Source: Litorivicinus sp965656605 (GTDB lineage: Bacteria; Pseudomonadota; Gammaproteobacteria; Pseudomonadales; Litorivicinaceae). From it: DNA of 64,000 bases. The number at the start of each line of letters is the position of its first letter. The first letter of the stretch is position 1. The notes beneath the pieces were generated by a model. The model searched no databases. It saw nothing but the letters and a program-made list of their open reading frames with translations, and was not told the origin of the DNA. Both the position numbers and the translations under genes were made by a program. The DNA is taken from the NCBI GenBank assembly GCA_965656605.1, contig CBFHLC010000004.1, forward strand, positions 1 to 64,000, written 5' to 3'. Below, piece by piece: positions 49,162-57,491 of this stretch.

Positions 49162-50072
49162 GATTTACGTCCTAGTTGACTCATTAAGACTTCCAGGCTG
49201 CCAAAGGCCTTGGTAACGTCGGTGGGCACCACCAGAGTTTTGGTCTGGTCCGAAGCCCCCAAATCAGTCAGGCCCTGTACTTGGCGCTTGGCCAATTCAA
49301 AATTCACCGCGCCGTCGCCATTTTCTTCAATGGCTTTGGCGACCAGACGAATTTGCTCCGCGTCGGCCTCGGCTTTGACTTTGATGGCGTAGGCGTTGGC
49401 GTCAGCTGTAACGCGGATCGCTTCTGCCTGACGTTGTGCCTCGAATAGCTCCGCCTCGGCTGACAGCTCGACACTTCGCTTTTCACCCTCAGCCTCGGCC
49501 ACGGTGGCGCGTCGTTGACGGTCTGCATTGAGCTGCTGACGTTGTGCATCTTTGGTGACTTCGTCGACCAAGACATCAATGATCTCGGTGCGGGTGACTT
49601 CGATACCCCAGACCTCGGCGGCGCTGTGCAGGTTGCGCGCAATTTCCTCGTTCATCGAATCGCGACTGGACTGCAATGAGTCCAGATCCAACCGGCCGGC
49701 AGCTGAGCGCACGATAGAGGTCGCAGCGGTATTCAAGGCTCGATCCACGTCTTCGATACGATAGACCGATTTGGCCGCATCGGTAATTCGATAGAACACA
49801 GTCGACTTCAAGCGCACTTCCACGTTGTCGCTGGTGATCACCGAAATGTCGAAATCGGTCAGTTGGCGCTCCAAAATGATGATGCGATGGGCCACACGAT
49901 CTAAAAAGGGCACGATGAAATTCAGCCCGGCGGGCAGGCTGCGCGTGTATTTTCCAAAGCGCTCGATCACGAACACCTCTGACTGAGACACCACTTTGAC
50001 CGCTTTGAATACGATCAGTAGGATCAGTCCTGCTAGAACGAGCGAAAAAATGACTGAGGGAGAGAGAGGCAT
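49158..50072 (-). CDS. SPFH/Band 7 membrane protein (QmcA/stomatin-like)
   Basis: 304 residues: one N-terminal membrane helix (VIFSLVLAGLILLIVFKAVKVV), then the SPFH domain (FVIERFGKYTRSLPAGLNFIVPFLDRV) and a long Ala/Glu-rich coiled coil (residues ~175-250, with RRATVAEAEGEK and AEAELFEAQRQAEA). This is the YbbK/QmcA pattern. Such proteins form large cages or scaffolds at the inner membrane and are paired with NfeD-type partners, as here. Known relatives modulate FtsH-type proteolysis and membrane fluidity. Confidence 0.92.
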   Translation of the reverse strand: MPLSPSVIFSLVLAGLILLIVFKAVKVVSQSEVFVIERFGKYTRSLPAGLNFIVPFLDRVAHRIIILERQLTDFDISVITSDNVEVRLKSTVFYRITDAAKSVYRIEDVDRALNTAATSIVRSAAGRLDLDSLQSSRDSMNEEIARNLHSAAEVWGIEVTRTEIIDVLVDEVTKDAQRQQLNADRQRRATVAEAEGEKRSVELSAEAELFEAQRQAEAIRVTADANAYAIKVKAEADAEQIRLVAKAIEENGDGAVNFELAKRQVQGLTDLGASDQTKTLVVPTDVTKAFGSLEVLMSQLGRKS

Positions 50073-50085
50073 GGGAACTCCTTGG

Positions 50086-50622
50086 TTAGGGACTGATGAT
50101 CAGTCGCCAGCTGTCTTTCGTGGCGGGGTTGTAGACTACGGCTTCGCCGCTTCCAACGCCACGTCCGGTCAGTGCGCTAATCACCACAAAATGCGTGACC
50201 AGTAATTTGGACTGTTGAGTGTTTTCGTACAGCAGTTGATCCAACTGTGTCAGGGTGTCTTGGCGATCAACATGCCCCTGGAAAAAGGATGCGAGACCCA
50301 TGTGTGAGGTGACTGGGCCTAACCCCATTAGCTCAGCTGTCTCCATGCATCGGCACCACGGGCTGGAGTAGACCTGATCGAAATCCCCTGCGGCCAGCGA
50401 GATGCCCAAATCTATAGATTGTTGGCGACCTTGCTCACTCAAATTTCGCTGGGTTGAACAGTCGGCTAGATCAAAGTTGGCAGGGTCACCGCCACCGGGT
50501 GCGAGCGCATGGCGAAGCAACACCACGTTGCCAAACGCCTCAGGGCGCTCTAGGTACTCTTCTAGTGTGACGGTGTCTGCCAACGCAGGCCAGGACAAAC
50601 ACAGCAGTAATATCCAACGCAT
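50086..50622 (-). CDS. secreted histidine phosphatase-like protein
   Basis: 178 residues with a signal peptide (MRWILLLCLSWPALA). LLRHALAPGGGDP is the RHG-type catalytic motif (here R-H-A), QVYSSPWCRCMETAEL carries the second Arg, and LVTHFVVISALTG contains the second catalytic His. The histidine phosphatase superfamily removes phosphate from small molecules or proteins; a periplasmic site is predicted. The RHA instead of RHG is tolerated in some members. It is 13 bp upstream of the SPFH gene's start in the same direction. Confidence 0.83.
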   Translation of the reverse strand: MRWILLLCLSWPALADTVTLEEYLERPEAFGNVVLLRHALAPGGGDPANFDLADCSTQRNLSEQGRQQSIDLGISLAAGDFDQVYSSPWCRCMETAELMGLGPVTSHMGLASFFQGHVDRQDTLTQLDQLLYENTQQSKLLVTHFVVISALTGRGVGSGEAVVYNPATKDSWRLIISP

Positions 50623-50631
50623 TGTGCGCTC

Positions 50632-51201
50632 CTATTCAGCAGGGACGTAGTACAGCTCGCCATCCGCGCCAGGCGGTATTGCGATTTGGCTGGGGTCCAT
50701 CTGGATGGTTTCAACCACAACCCGTGTCAAGGTGTATCCGGTATCCGCCAAGTCGAAGGACTGCTGACCGACCGACAGTGTGCCTGTCACGGTGACGGGC
50801 TGGTAAAGATGACGCAGCTCAACCGGATTATCGGGGGTGTAGACCAAGACGGTCTGATTTACTGGGGGCGGGGGTACGTGAACGCATTGGCCCGCCTCGG
50901 GAACCAACAGAAATTCGGCGACGTTCTGACCATCAAAGGCCAGCGGCACCATGTAGCCGGCCAACTCTAATGTGATATTTTGAATGTCGTTGTTGAGTTG
51001 CGCTGCGGCCTCGTCCAGTTTGGCTTGAAACTCGGGCTTCATGGCATCCTCGAAGGTCAGAGTTTCAGGAATGAAGTCATACACACCCAGAGGAATCAGC
51101 AAATCCCAGTTATCGCTCCAGCGTTGAAAATCTGCATCAGTGGGTTCAATGGCGTAGACGGGTGAACAGGCCAGTAACAGGCCCAACAAAGCAGCTTTCA
51201 T
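50632..51201 (-). CDS. DUF3299 periplasmic protein
   Basis: 189 residues with a signal peptide (MKAALLGLLLACSPVYA). NWDLLIPLGVYDF, ELAGYMVPLAFDG, FLLVPEAGQCVHVPPPPVNQ and VTVTGTL are DUF3299 blocks; the Cys followed by His may be a metal site. The gene overlaps the FtsX-type permease gene (ATGA) and follows its ATPase. ATPase-FtsX-DUF3299 clusters recur in gammaproteobacteria and in Vibrio have been linked with zinc-regulated transport, but the zinc-binding partner of that system is not seen here. Confidence 0.83.
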   Translation of the reverse strand: MKAALLGLLLACSPVYAIEPTDADFQRWSDNWDLLIPLGVYDFIPETLTFEDAMKPEFQAKLDEAAAQLNNDIQNITLELAGYMVPLAFDGQNVAEFLLVPEAGQCVHVPPPPVNQTVLVYTPDNPVELRHLYQPVTVTGTLSVGQQSFDLADTGYTLTRVVVETIQMDPSQIAIPPGADGELYYVPAE

Positions 51202-52433
51202 GATTGCAGTCCGTATTTCAGATTTAGTCGAAAGACCCGGATGGCCGGTATTAGGCTAACCAGTAGGGTGCTGGCTACCACCGCGCCCATCAATAACCAT
51301 TCTTGGGGCAGCCACAGGCGGGGTTCTGAGGTGATCGCGAATTCTCGTGCTAACCAATCGGCCAGCAACCAGCTGCCCGTATTGGCCAATGCAAAAGCCA
51401 CCACGGCGGCACTGATACTGATCAGCAATGCCTCGGCAATCACCAGCTGTGATAACTGAAAGGGGGTTGCTCCGCAGGCCCGCAGAATACTCATCTCTCG
51501 CTGACGGGCATCGAGAGCCGTAAGTGTGACGGCTAGAATTCCTAACAGACTGACCGCGATGATCACGCCACCCAACAAATCGAAGACCGAGCTGATGCGA
51601 TCAACAATCGACCACAGCTGAGCTAACGCGACCCCAGGAATCACGGCGCTCATCAGGTTTCGGTCGTCCTCATTAATCGCGCGCGCCACTCTGAACAATT
51701 TGAGAGGGTTTTTTAGCCCGACAAAAACAGCGGTCACGCTCTCGAGCGGTGGCAGCACAGACAAATCGAATTTGTCCAGCGAGAGGATTCTAGAGCCGTT
51801 GATCCATCCGACGTGCAACAACGAATAGGCCGGCAAACTGACAAACAGGCTTTGGTCGTTCGGAGTCCCGGTCGGTGCAAGGATGCCAACAATCTTAAAC
51901 GCCAGGTCATCATGCGCTTTGGTCAGTGTGCCGCTGCCATGGGACAGATAAATCGACTGCCCCACACGGTAGTCAAGCTTGCTGGCGACTTGGGCGCCGA
52001 TGACAACCTCGGTCGGGCCTTCAAATACCGCGCCTTGCGCAAAACGCATGGCCTGGTTACGAGCATCCTTTAGCCGGTCGAAGTACTCGCCTTCGGTGGC
52101 GATGACGCGGAATTCACCGTGCGAATCCCCTAGGGCGATTGGGATGGCCCATTCAATGTCTGAATTCTGCTTCAGCTCGGCCACGTTGTCGGCATCAATG
52201 TTTGCGATGGGCTGGCCAACATGGAAAACGCTGTACAGCACGCTCTCTAACTGGCCGGTCTTGGTGCTGATAATCAAATCAACGCCGTTAATACTGCGAT
52301 TAAAGCCCTCTTGGGTGGCGGTCTTTAACCGATCGGAGGTCAGCAGCAACAGCACCGAGGCCATTAATGCCAGCCAGACCAATCCGACCGTCCACCGTCG
52401 TGCTCGTATCGATGCCCAGGCCAGCCTAAACAT
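51198..52433 (-). CDS. MacB/FtsX-type ABC transporter permease
   Basis: 411 residues: one N-terminal helix (VGLVWLALMASVLLLLTS), a periplasmic MacB_PCD domain (about 35-270), then three helices in the FtsX domain (VIIAVSLLGILAVTLTALDARQREMSILRACGATP with its coupling-helix RACGA motif, and the last LLMGAVVASTLLVSLIPAIRVF). Such permeases work as homodimers in mechanotransmission, lipoprotein handling or export rather than classical transport. Overlaps the ATPase gene by 8 nt. Confidence 0.88.
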   Translation of the reverse strand: MFRLAWASIRARRWTVGLVWLALMASVLLLLTSDRLKTATQEGFNRSINGVDLIISTKTGQLESVLYSVFHVGQPIANIDADNVAELKQNSDIEWAIPIALGDSHGEFRVIATEGEYFDRLKDARNQAMRFAQGAVFEGPTEVVIGAQVASKLDYRVGQSIYLSHGSGTLTKAHDDLAFKIVGILAPTGTPNDQSLFVSLPAYSLLHVGWINGSRILSLDKFDLSVLPPLESVTAVFVGLKNPLKLFRVARAINEDDRNLMSAVIPGVALAQLWSIVDRISSVFDLLGGVIIAVSLLGILAVTLTALDARQREMSILRACGATPFQLSQLVIAEALLISISAAVVAFALANTGSWLLADWLAREFAITSEPRLWLPQEWLLMGAVVASTLLVSLIPAIRVFRLNLKYGLQS

Positions 52434-53079
52434 GCTGACTCTCCAGCTGGATTACTCGATCAAATAACGAATCAATCTCGGTTTGGTGGCTTACCATCAG
52501 CAGGCTTTGATTTGGATTCAGACTTTGTGTGAGGAGTGTGAGCAGTCCAGCACTCGCGTCGGGATCCAACGCGGAGGTCGGCTCATCTGCCAAGATCAGC
52601 GCAGGCTCGGTAATCAGCGCGCGGATAACGGCGATACGTTGTTGCTGGCCGATGCTCAACTGGTCCGGTGTGCGGGTTAGGCAGTCAGGATCCAGCTCCA
52701 TCTGTTGGCATAGCGATTGGACGTGATCGGTATTCGGCTTGAGTCCCCTCAGTGTGAGCGGCAGAGCCAGGTTGGCATAGCCATCTAGGTAGTCGATCAG
52801 ATTCAGCGTTTGAAAGACGAGTCCGATACGACGAGCCCGTAGGCGATCCAATTGGCGTGATGTGAGGTCCGAATGAGACTGCCCCTGAAACACAATGTCC
52901 CCATGAGTCGGGGTCAAGGCGCCGGCGATCAATAAAAGCAGGGTACTTTTGCCGGATCCAGAGGCGCCACGCAGTAATAGTTTTTCGCCCTGAGTTAGCG
53001 ACAGGTCACCAAATCGCAGTGCCCGTTCGGCGTCGAAACGGATCGTCAGATCGTTAGTTTGTAGCATGAGGTCGCTCAT
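52426..53079 (-). CDS. LolD/MacB-type ABC transporter ATP-binding protein
   Basis: 217 residues. Walker A is GASGSGKST (about residues 35-43), the signature is DQLSIGQQQRIAVIRAL (S-I-G-Q-Q rather than S-G-G-Q-Q), Walker B LILADEPTSALD, and SHQTEID carries the switch His. This composition is typical of the LolD/MacB branch. First gene of the ATPase-permease-DUF3299-(phosphatase) operon. Confidence 0.9.
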   Translation of the reverse strand: MSDLMLQTNDLTIRFDAERALRFGDLSLTQGEKLLLRGASGSGKSTLLLLIAGALTPTHGDIVFQGQSHSDLTSRQLDRLRARRIGLVFQTLNLIDYLDGYANLALPLTLRGLKPNTDHVQSLCQQMELDPDCLTRTPDQLSIGQQQRIAVIRALITEPALILADEPTSALDPDASAGLLTLLTQSLNPNQSLLMVSHQTEIDSLFDRVIQLESQHV

Positions 53080-53111
53080 CAGGGCCTAGCCTATGGACCG
53101 CGGTATTGAAT

Positions 53112-53279
53112 TCAAGTTTCGTTGTGTCCGAATTTTAGTGAGCGACTGATGGCGGCCCAACGGATTAATGCCGCGCCTGCCAACGCCAGTAGGCTGTGAC
53201 TCTCGTCAAAAATTACTGCGGCCACTGACAAAGTCCCGAATACAGCAAAGGAGTGCGCTTGAACTAAAGACAGATTCAT
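53112..53279 (-). CDS. possible 55-residue hydrophobic small protein
   Basis: From ATG 53279 the frame encodes MNLSLVQAHSFAVFGTLSV then a largely hydrophobic middle (AAVIFDESHS, LLALAGAALIRWAA) and a polar end (KFGHNET). It looks like one or two short membrane segments. It ends 32 bp before the ABC ATPase gene in the same direction and could be its first operon member. The ribosome site is poor (no clear purine run before the ATG), so it may be a leader of no coding value. Confidence 0.35.
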   Translation of the reverse strand: MNLSLVQAHSFAVFGTLSVAAVIFDESHSLLALAGAALIRWAAISRSLKFGHNET

Positions 53280-53326
53280 ACGGTGGGGATGATGTCATAG
53301 TGAGTAAGGTTTACGAAGGAATAAGC

Positions 53327-53722
53327 ATGCAATCTGAGATCCTATGGGACCAAGGATGGATCATCGGATCCCACGCGTTGGTCGCCGTGTTGGCGCTGGT
53401 GTTGGGTTCCATTCAATTGACCCGCCGTAAAGGGGACGTTGCACATCAAACGCTGGGCCGTGTTTGGGTGGCGTGCATGGCCTTCGTGGCGCTGGGCAGC
53501 TTTTGGATCCACGAGATCCGCCTGCTCGGTGAGTTCAGCCCGATTCACTTACTCAGCGTTTTCACGCTGCTCAGCCTGTTCTATTCAATCGTGGCGGCTC
53601 GTCAAGGACGCATCCACGCGCACCGCAAGTCGATGCGAGCGTTGTATGTGGGTGGTTTGGTGTTGGCAGGCATCTTTACCCTATCCCCGGGTCGTGTGCT
53701 GCATCGAATGTTTTTGGGGTGA
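53327..53722 (+). CDS. DUF2306 family membrane protein
   Basis: 131 residues from ATG 53327 (GAAGGA six bases upstream). Four hydrophobic segments are seen. SHALVAVLALVLGSIQL, RRKGDVAHQTLGRVWV, SFWIHEIRL and HRKSMRALYVGGLVLAGIFTLSPGR contain the conserved His/Arg positions of DUF2306 proteins. The function is unknown; the His residues have suggested haem or quinone binding for relatives. Longer frames upstream have no ribosome site. Confidence 0.82.
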   Translation: MQSEILWDQGWIIGSHALVAVLALVLGSIQLTRRKGDVAHQTLGRVWVACMAFVALGSFWIHEIRLLGEFSPIHLLSVFTLLSLFYSIVAARQGRIHAHRKSMRALYVGGLVLAGIFTLSPGRVLHRMFLG

Positions 53723-53768
53723 TTGTGGCCCAATCACTGGGGTAGACTTCGCCCCTGCAGGAGAATTC

Positions 53769-54251
53769 ATGATGAATCCAAAATGGGTTGCGGTTTACGC
53801 CAAAGCTAAGCAAGAGCAGCGTGCTGCCATCGCGTTGGCTGAGCAGGGCTTTGAGACATTTTTTCCGCAGGCGCCCAAACGGGATGCTCGTGGTTTGGTA
53901 GTAGACCGAGTCCCTATGTTTCCGCGCTATCTGTTTTGCGGTGTCTGGCCGGAGCAATCGGTCGCACCGATCCGCTCGACGCCCGGTGTATCCAGCATGG
54001 TCCGCTTTGGCGGGGTCGTTGCGTTTATGGATCAGCAACAGATTGATGCGATCGCCTCGGTTGAAGCGGTCTTGACGGGCGACAATCCCCTGAAAAAAGG
54101 CGAGCGCATTCAAATTTTAGAAGGGCCGTTCGCAGGCCTAAATGCACTGGTCGATGCCAGCGCTGAGCAGCGCATTTTTGTGTTGCTGGAGTTCATGGGC
54201 AAAATGAATCGCGTAGCATTAAAAACTGAGCAGGTGGCTCGCGTCAGCTAA
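53769..54251 (+). CDS. RfaH-like specialised NusG antitermination factor
   Basis: 160 residues from ATG 53769 (AGGAG upstream). KWVAVYAKAKQEQRAAIALAEQGFETFFP is the NusG N-terminal start, VPMFPRYLFCGV follows, and the C-terminal KOW-containing part (ERIQILEGPFAGLNALVDAS) is present. The size and sequence fit RfaH rather than housekeeping NusG. RfaH binds RNA polymerase paused at ops sites and aids expression of long envelope operons. No ops element or polysaccharide operon is in the window, so its targets lie elsewhere. Confidence 0.88.
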   Translation: MMNPKWVAVYAKAKQEQRAAIALAEQGFETFFPQAPKRDARGLVVDRVPMFPRYLFCGVWPEQSVAPIRSTPGVSSMVRFGGVVAFMDQQQIDAIASVEAVLTGDNPLKKGERIQILEGPFAGLNALVDASAEQRIFVLLEFMGKMNRVALKTEQVARVS

Positions 54252-54308
54252 CATCTTGAACTAGGCCGCAACGGTTCCACATAGGCGTTACTGATAAAAG
54301 GACTCCGT

Positions 54309-55457
54309 ATGCAAAACTTCGCTTATAAAAACCCCACTGAAATTCTATTTGGCCAGGGTCAAACCGCTCTGATTGCTGAGCGTATCCCTGCTGACTCGAA
54401 AGTTTTGATGCTTTACGGCGGCGGCTCGATCAAACAAAACGGGGCCTACGAGCAGACCTTGGCGGCGCTCAGTAACTTTGACGTGGTCGAGTTTGGTGGT
54501 GTCGAGGCCAATCCTGTCTATGAAACCCTGATGCAGGCGTTGGATGTGGTGCGTGACGAGGCGATCGATTTCATCGTTGCAGTCGGTGGCGGCAGTGTTG
54601 GCGATGGTGCCAAGTTCATTGCGGCAGCAGCTCATTACCAAGGCGCTGATCCGTGGGATATTTTGGCCAAAGGCGCGGCGGTGGATTCGGCTATGCCGCT
54701 GGGCATCGTGCTGACACTGCCTGCCACAGGCACCGAAAGTAACGGCAATTCTGTGATTACCCGTGAATCGACCGGCCAGAAATTGGGCTTTGGTTCCCCC
54801 ATGGTGCGTCCGGTATTTGCAGTGCTGGACCCGACCTACACCGTTACCTTGCCTGCTCGACAAGTCAGTAACGGTGTTGTTGATGCGTTTGTTCACGTGA
54901 TTGAGCAATACCTGACTTACCCAGCTGACGCACCGCTGCAGGATCGATTTGCCGAATCGATCTTGGCTACGCTGATCGAGGAAGGCCCTAAGGCACTTAG
55001 TGAGGCGGATAATTATCAGGTACGGGCCAACATCATGTGGTCTGCCTGTATGGCGCTGAATGGCTTGATCGGGCAGGGGGTTCCGCAAGATTGGTCGACG
55101 CATATGATCGGCCACGAATTGACCGCGGTGCACGGGTTGGATCACGCACAGACACTGGCAGTGGTGCTACCTTCGCTAATGCGGCATCAAATTGGCCATA
55201 AGCAGGCCAAGTTAGAGCAGCTGGCGGTTCGAGTGTTCGGAATCGAAGGCGAGCAGGCCGCATCGCGGTGCATTGATGCGATTGAAGCCTTTTTCGAGCA
55301 GATGGGTGTGCCGACGCGTTTGAGCGGTTATCAGCTAGGCGACGATGCCATCGATCCGGTGATTGCCAGTCTGACTCAAAACGGCATGCTGAAATTAGGT
55401 GAGCACGGCGACATTACGCCGGACGTAGCTCGTAAAATTCTGCAGGCTGCGGCCTAG
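54309..55457 (+). CDS. iron-containing alcohol dehydrogenase, YqhD-like
   Basis: 382 residues. GGGSIKQNGAYEQ, VAVGGGSVGDGAKFIA (nucleotide site) and LTLPATGTESNGNSVI are blocks of the YqhD/butanol dehydrogenase branch. Metal ligands are Asp and His in VDAFVHVIEQY, and His in HMIGHELTAVHGLDHA. GGGS-x-x-DG supports NADPH use, as in YqhD, which reduces short aldehydes. It converges with the sigma-54 activator gene (4-nt overlap), and the aldehyde dehydrogenase is beyond that gene, so an aldehyde-related role is plausible. Confidence 0.88.
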   Translation: MQNFAYKNPTEILFGQGQTALIAERIPADSKVLMLYGGGSIKQNGAYEQTLAALSNFDVVEFGGVEANPVYETLMQALDVVRDEAIDFIVAVGGGSVGDGAKFIAAAAHYQGADPWDILAKGAAVDSAMPLGIVLTLPATGTESNGNSVITRESTGQKLGFGSPMVRPVFAVLDPTYTVTLPARQVSNGVVDAFVHVIEQYLTYPADAPLQDRFAESILATLIEEGPKALSEADNYQVRANIMWSACMALNGLIGQGVPQDWSTHMIGHELTAVHGLDHAQTLAVVLPSLMRHQIGHKQAKLEQLAVRVFGIEGEQAASRCIDAIEAFFEQMGVPTRLSGYQLGDDAIDPVIASLTQNGMLKLGEHGDITPDVARKILQAAA

Positions 55458-57226
55458 CTTTGTTCACGCCACCGATAGAAGGTGGCCCGACCAATGCCTA
55501 AATGCTGTGCAGCCTGTGTGACGTTGCCGTTGCAGGTGGCTAACGCCTCGTCGCACATTTGGGCTCGGTACCTGGCGGTGGATGGTTTTTGCGCGGGCTC
55601 GAGCCCCAACCAATAACCGGGTTGTACAATGCTGTCCGCGTCAGCTAGAGCGAGGCTGGTGCTGATCACCTGAACGGCTTGGCGACAATTGCCAGGCCAG
55701 GAGTACTCAGTCAGCTGGCTCATCGCTGGTTTTGATATCTGTATATCGTGCGCATTGTGATGATCGACAATGCTCTTTAACAGGGCTGCTTTGTCAGCGC
55801 GATGACGCAGGGCGGGTAACGCTAATTCGATTCCGCGCAGTCGATACAGCAAGTCTTGCCTAAACAATCCGCCGCGTACCGAGGCTTCTAAGTCCACGTG
55901 ACTTGCGCTGATTATTGCAATGTCTAACGTCTGGCTAAGGCTAGATCCCACAGGGGTGACGGTTTTTTCCTCGACCACTCGAAGCAACTTGGCTTGCGCG
56001 GCCAAGGGCATGTCTCCGATCTCGTCTAGGAACAGAGTGCCGTGGTTGGCTTGTTGGAAAAATCCTTTGTGTCCGTTGGGGTTTGCGCCGGTAAATGCGC
56101 CGGGTGCATACCCAAATAATTCGGCCTCTAGCAACTCTGGGGCAATGGCGGCGCAATTAACCGTGACCATCGGGCCATCACGGCGGCTGCTGACTTCATG
56201 CATCGCCTTGGCAAAACGGTCTTTGCCCACACCGGTTTCGCCACTGATCAATACTGATATCCCACGATCAATTAGGCGTCTGGCTTGGTTGACGGCTCGC
56301 TCCATTTTGGGGTCGCCAAAGTGTTGCTGATCTAGCTGGTCGGGCGCACGCGGGGCGGCTACAACAGCATGCTCTAGGCTGTTCTTAGAAGGTTGGATCA
56401 TGTGCCCAAAGCCCAGAAATTCGCCCTCAGATAAGATCGGTATTTGGAAGGTTAGATCGCTCTCGGCGGTGTCCCACAGATTTTCAAATGAAGCCGAGTC
56501 AATCACCTCGGACAACGGCTGCCCAACCCAATCTGAATGGGTATAACGAGCTAAGTTGCCCTGAAGATTGACGGACTCGATTGTCTGGTGGTCGTCAAGT
56601 GCGTATAGCAGCACACCAAATGAGGGGTGTTGGATTTCAAGCATCCACTGATGCGCATGGGCCGAGGTAAACCAAGCTCGTTCAATGCGTTTGGCGGCTT
56701 GAGTCACCATCGCCAAGGTGTGTATTGCTCTAGATTTGTCTTGAGTTGGGTTGACTGTAGATGTGTCTAACACCGCTAGGAGGTTGTGCCGCTCATCGAA
56801 AATAGGTGCGGCCGCACAGCTTAGGTTTTGGTGAGCGGATACGAAGTGTTGATCCCCATGAACGAGGGTGGGGGTTTGCTCGACCAAGCAGGTTCCAATT
56901 CCATTGGTGCCGCGAAACGCTTCGCCCCAACACTGTCCGGCCACCAATCCCGCCGAGTCAAAATCCGACTGAAAACTGCGATGAGTGCGAGTGCTTAGCA
57001 CGGTTCCGTTTTGGTCGGTCAGGATGATGCTGTGTCCCGACTTGCCCACCACTTGAGTCAATCGTGCCAATTCAGGAGCCGAAATAGGCAACAACTGCTG
57101 TGCGTTGTCCGTCGTGCGGCGCGAGGCGTCCGAGAATTTCGAATGAGACGTGCGCGTCAGTCCAAGCTCTTCATGACATCGCCGCCAAGATCGCTTGATC
57201 GGATCCGCAGTGATTGTGCTGTTCAT
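55454..57226 (-). CDS. sigma-54-dependent transcriptional activator (AcoR-like)
   Basis: 590 residues. An N-terminal GAF domain (about 60-195: GHSIILTDQNGTVLS, GQCWGEAFRGTNGIGTCL), a PAS-like segment (~200-290), an AAA+ domain with Walker A GETGVGKDRF (about 329), GAFTGA (sigma-54 contact) near 375, and LFLDEIGDM (Walker B), then a Fis-type HTH (GNVTQAAQHLGIGRATFYRW) at the end. This is the AcoR/AcxR design that senses acetoin, alcohols or ketones. Enhancer palindromes and a -24/-12 promoter between it and the aldehyde dehydrogenase gene show its probable target. Confidence 0.93.
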   Translation of the reverse strand: MNSTITADPIKRSWRRCHEELGLTRTSHSKFSDASRRTTDNAQQLLPISAPELARLTQVVGKSGHSIILTDQNGTVLSTRTHRSFQSDFDSAGLVAGQCWGEAFRGTNGIGTCLVEQTPTLVHGDQHFVSAHQNLSCAAAPIFDERHNLLAVLDTSTVNPTQDKSRAIHTLAMVTQAAKRIERAWFTSAHAHQWMLEIQHPSFGVLLYALDDHQTIESVNLQGNLARYTHSDWVGQPLSEVIDSASFENLWDTAESDLTFQIPILSEGEFLGFGHMIQPSKNSLEHAVVAAPRAPDQLDQQHFGDPKMERAVNQARRLIDRGISVLISGETGVGKDRFAKAMHEVSSRRDGPMVTVNCAAIAPELLEAELFGYAPGAFTGANPNGHKGFFQQANHGTLFLDEIGDMPLAAQAKLLRVVEEKTVTPVGSSLSQTLDIAIISASHVDLEASVRGGLFRQDLLYRLRGIELALPALRHRADKAALLKSIVDHHNAHDIQISKPAMSQLTEYSWPGNCRQAVQVISTSLALADADSIVQPGYWLGLEPAQKPSTARYRAQMCDEALATCNGNVTQAAQHLGIGRATFYRWREQS

Positions 57227-57325
57227 AGGCTGATCACCCTGTGATGTGACTTTTTGTTATGTCTTGAACTTACTCCTATTTGAGGCAGTTGGGTCATAAA
57301 TAGTGGAGGCCTACCTCTAAAGTTG

Positions 57326-57372
57326 TGTCTCAAATTTGAGACATCGGTGTCTCGGAAAAAGCGTGTGAGACA
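57326..57372. promoter_or_regulatory. enhancer sites for the sigma-54 activator
   Basis: Site 1 is TGTCTCAAATTTGAGACA (57326-57343), a perfect 18-bp palindrome. Site 2 has the same half-sites farther apart: TGTCTC at 57348-57353 and GAGACA at 57367-57372. Both lie about 50-90 bp upstream of the -24/-12 promoter and between the divergent activator and aldehyde dehydrogenase genes, as expected for upstream activating sequences of an AcoR-type regulator. Confidence 0.8.
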
Positions 57373-57417
57373 AGGTTTCGCTGTGTGTTTTTGTTAGAAA
57401 TCATAGATGTAAGTAAT

Positions 57418-57433
57418 TGGCATGGTCGGTGCA
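57418..57433 (+). promoter_or_regulatory. sigma-54 (-24/-12) promoter of the aldehyde dehydrogenase gene
   Basis: TGGCATGGTCGGTGCA: the GG (57419-57420) and GC (57431-57432) dinucleotides are separated by exactly ten bases, as required. It matches TGGCAC-N5-TTGCA at most positions. The aldehyde dehydrogenase ATG is 59 bp downstream, and the divergent gene encodes a sigma-54 activator. Confidence 0.85.
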
Positions 57434-57491
57434 ATTGTTCATACGAGCGTCGCAATAGGCGGCGGATAACAACCAATAAAGGGAATCCAAC

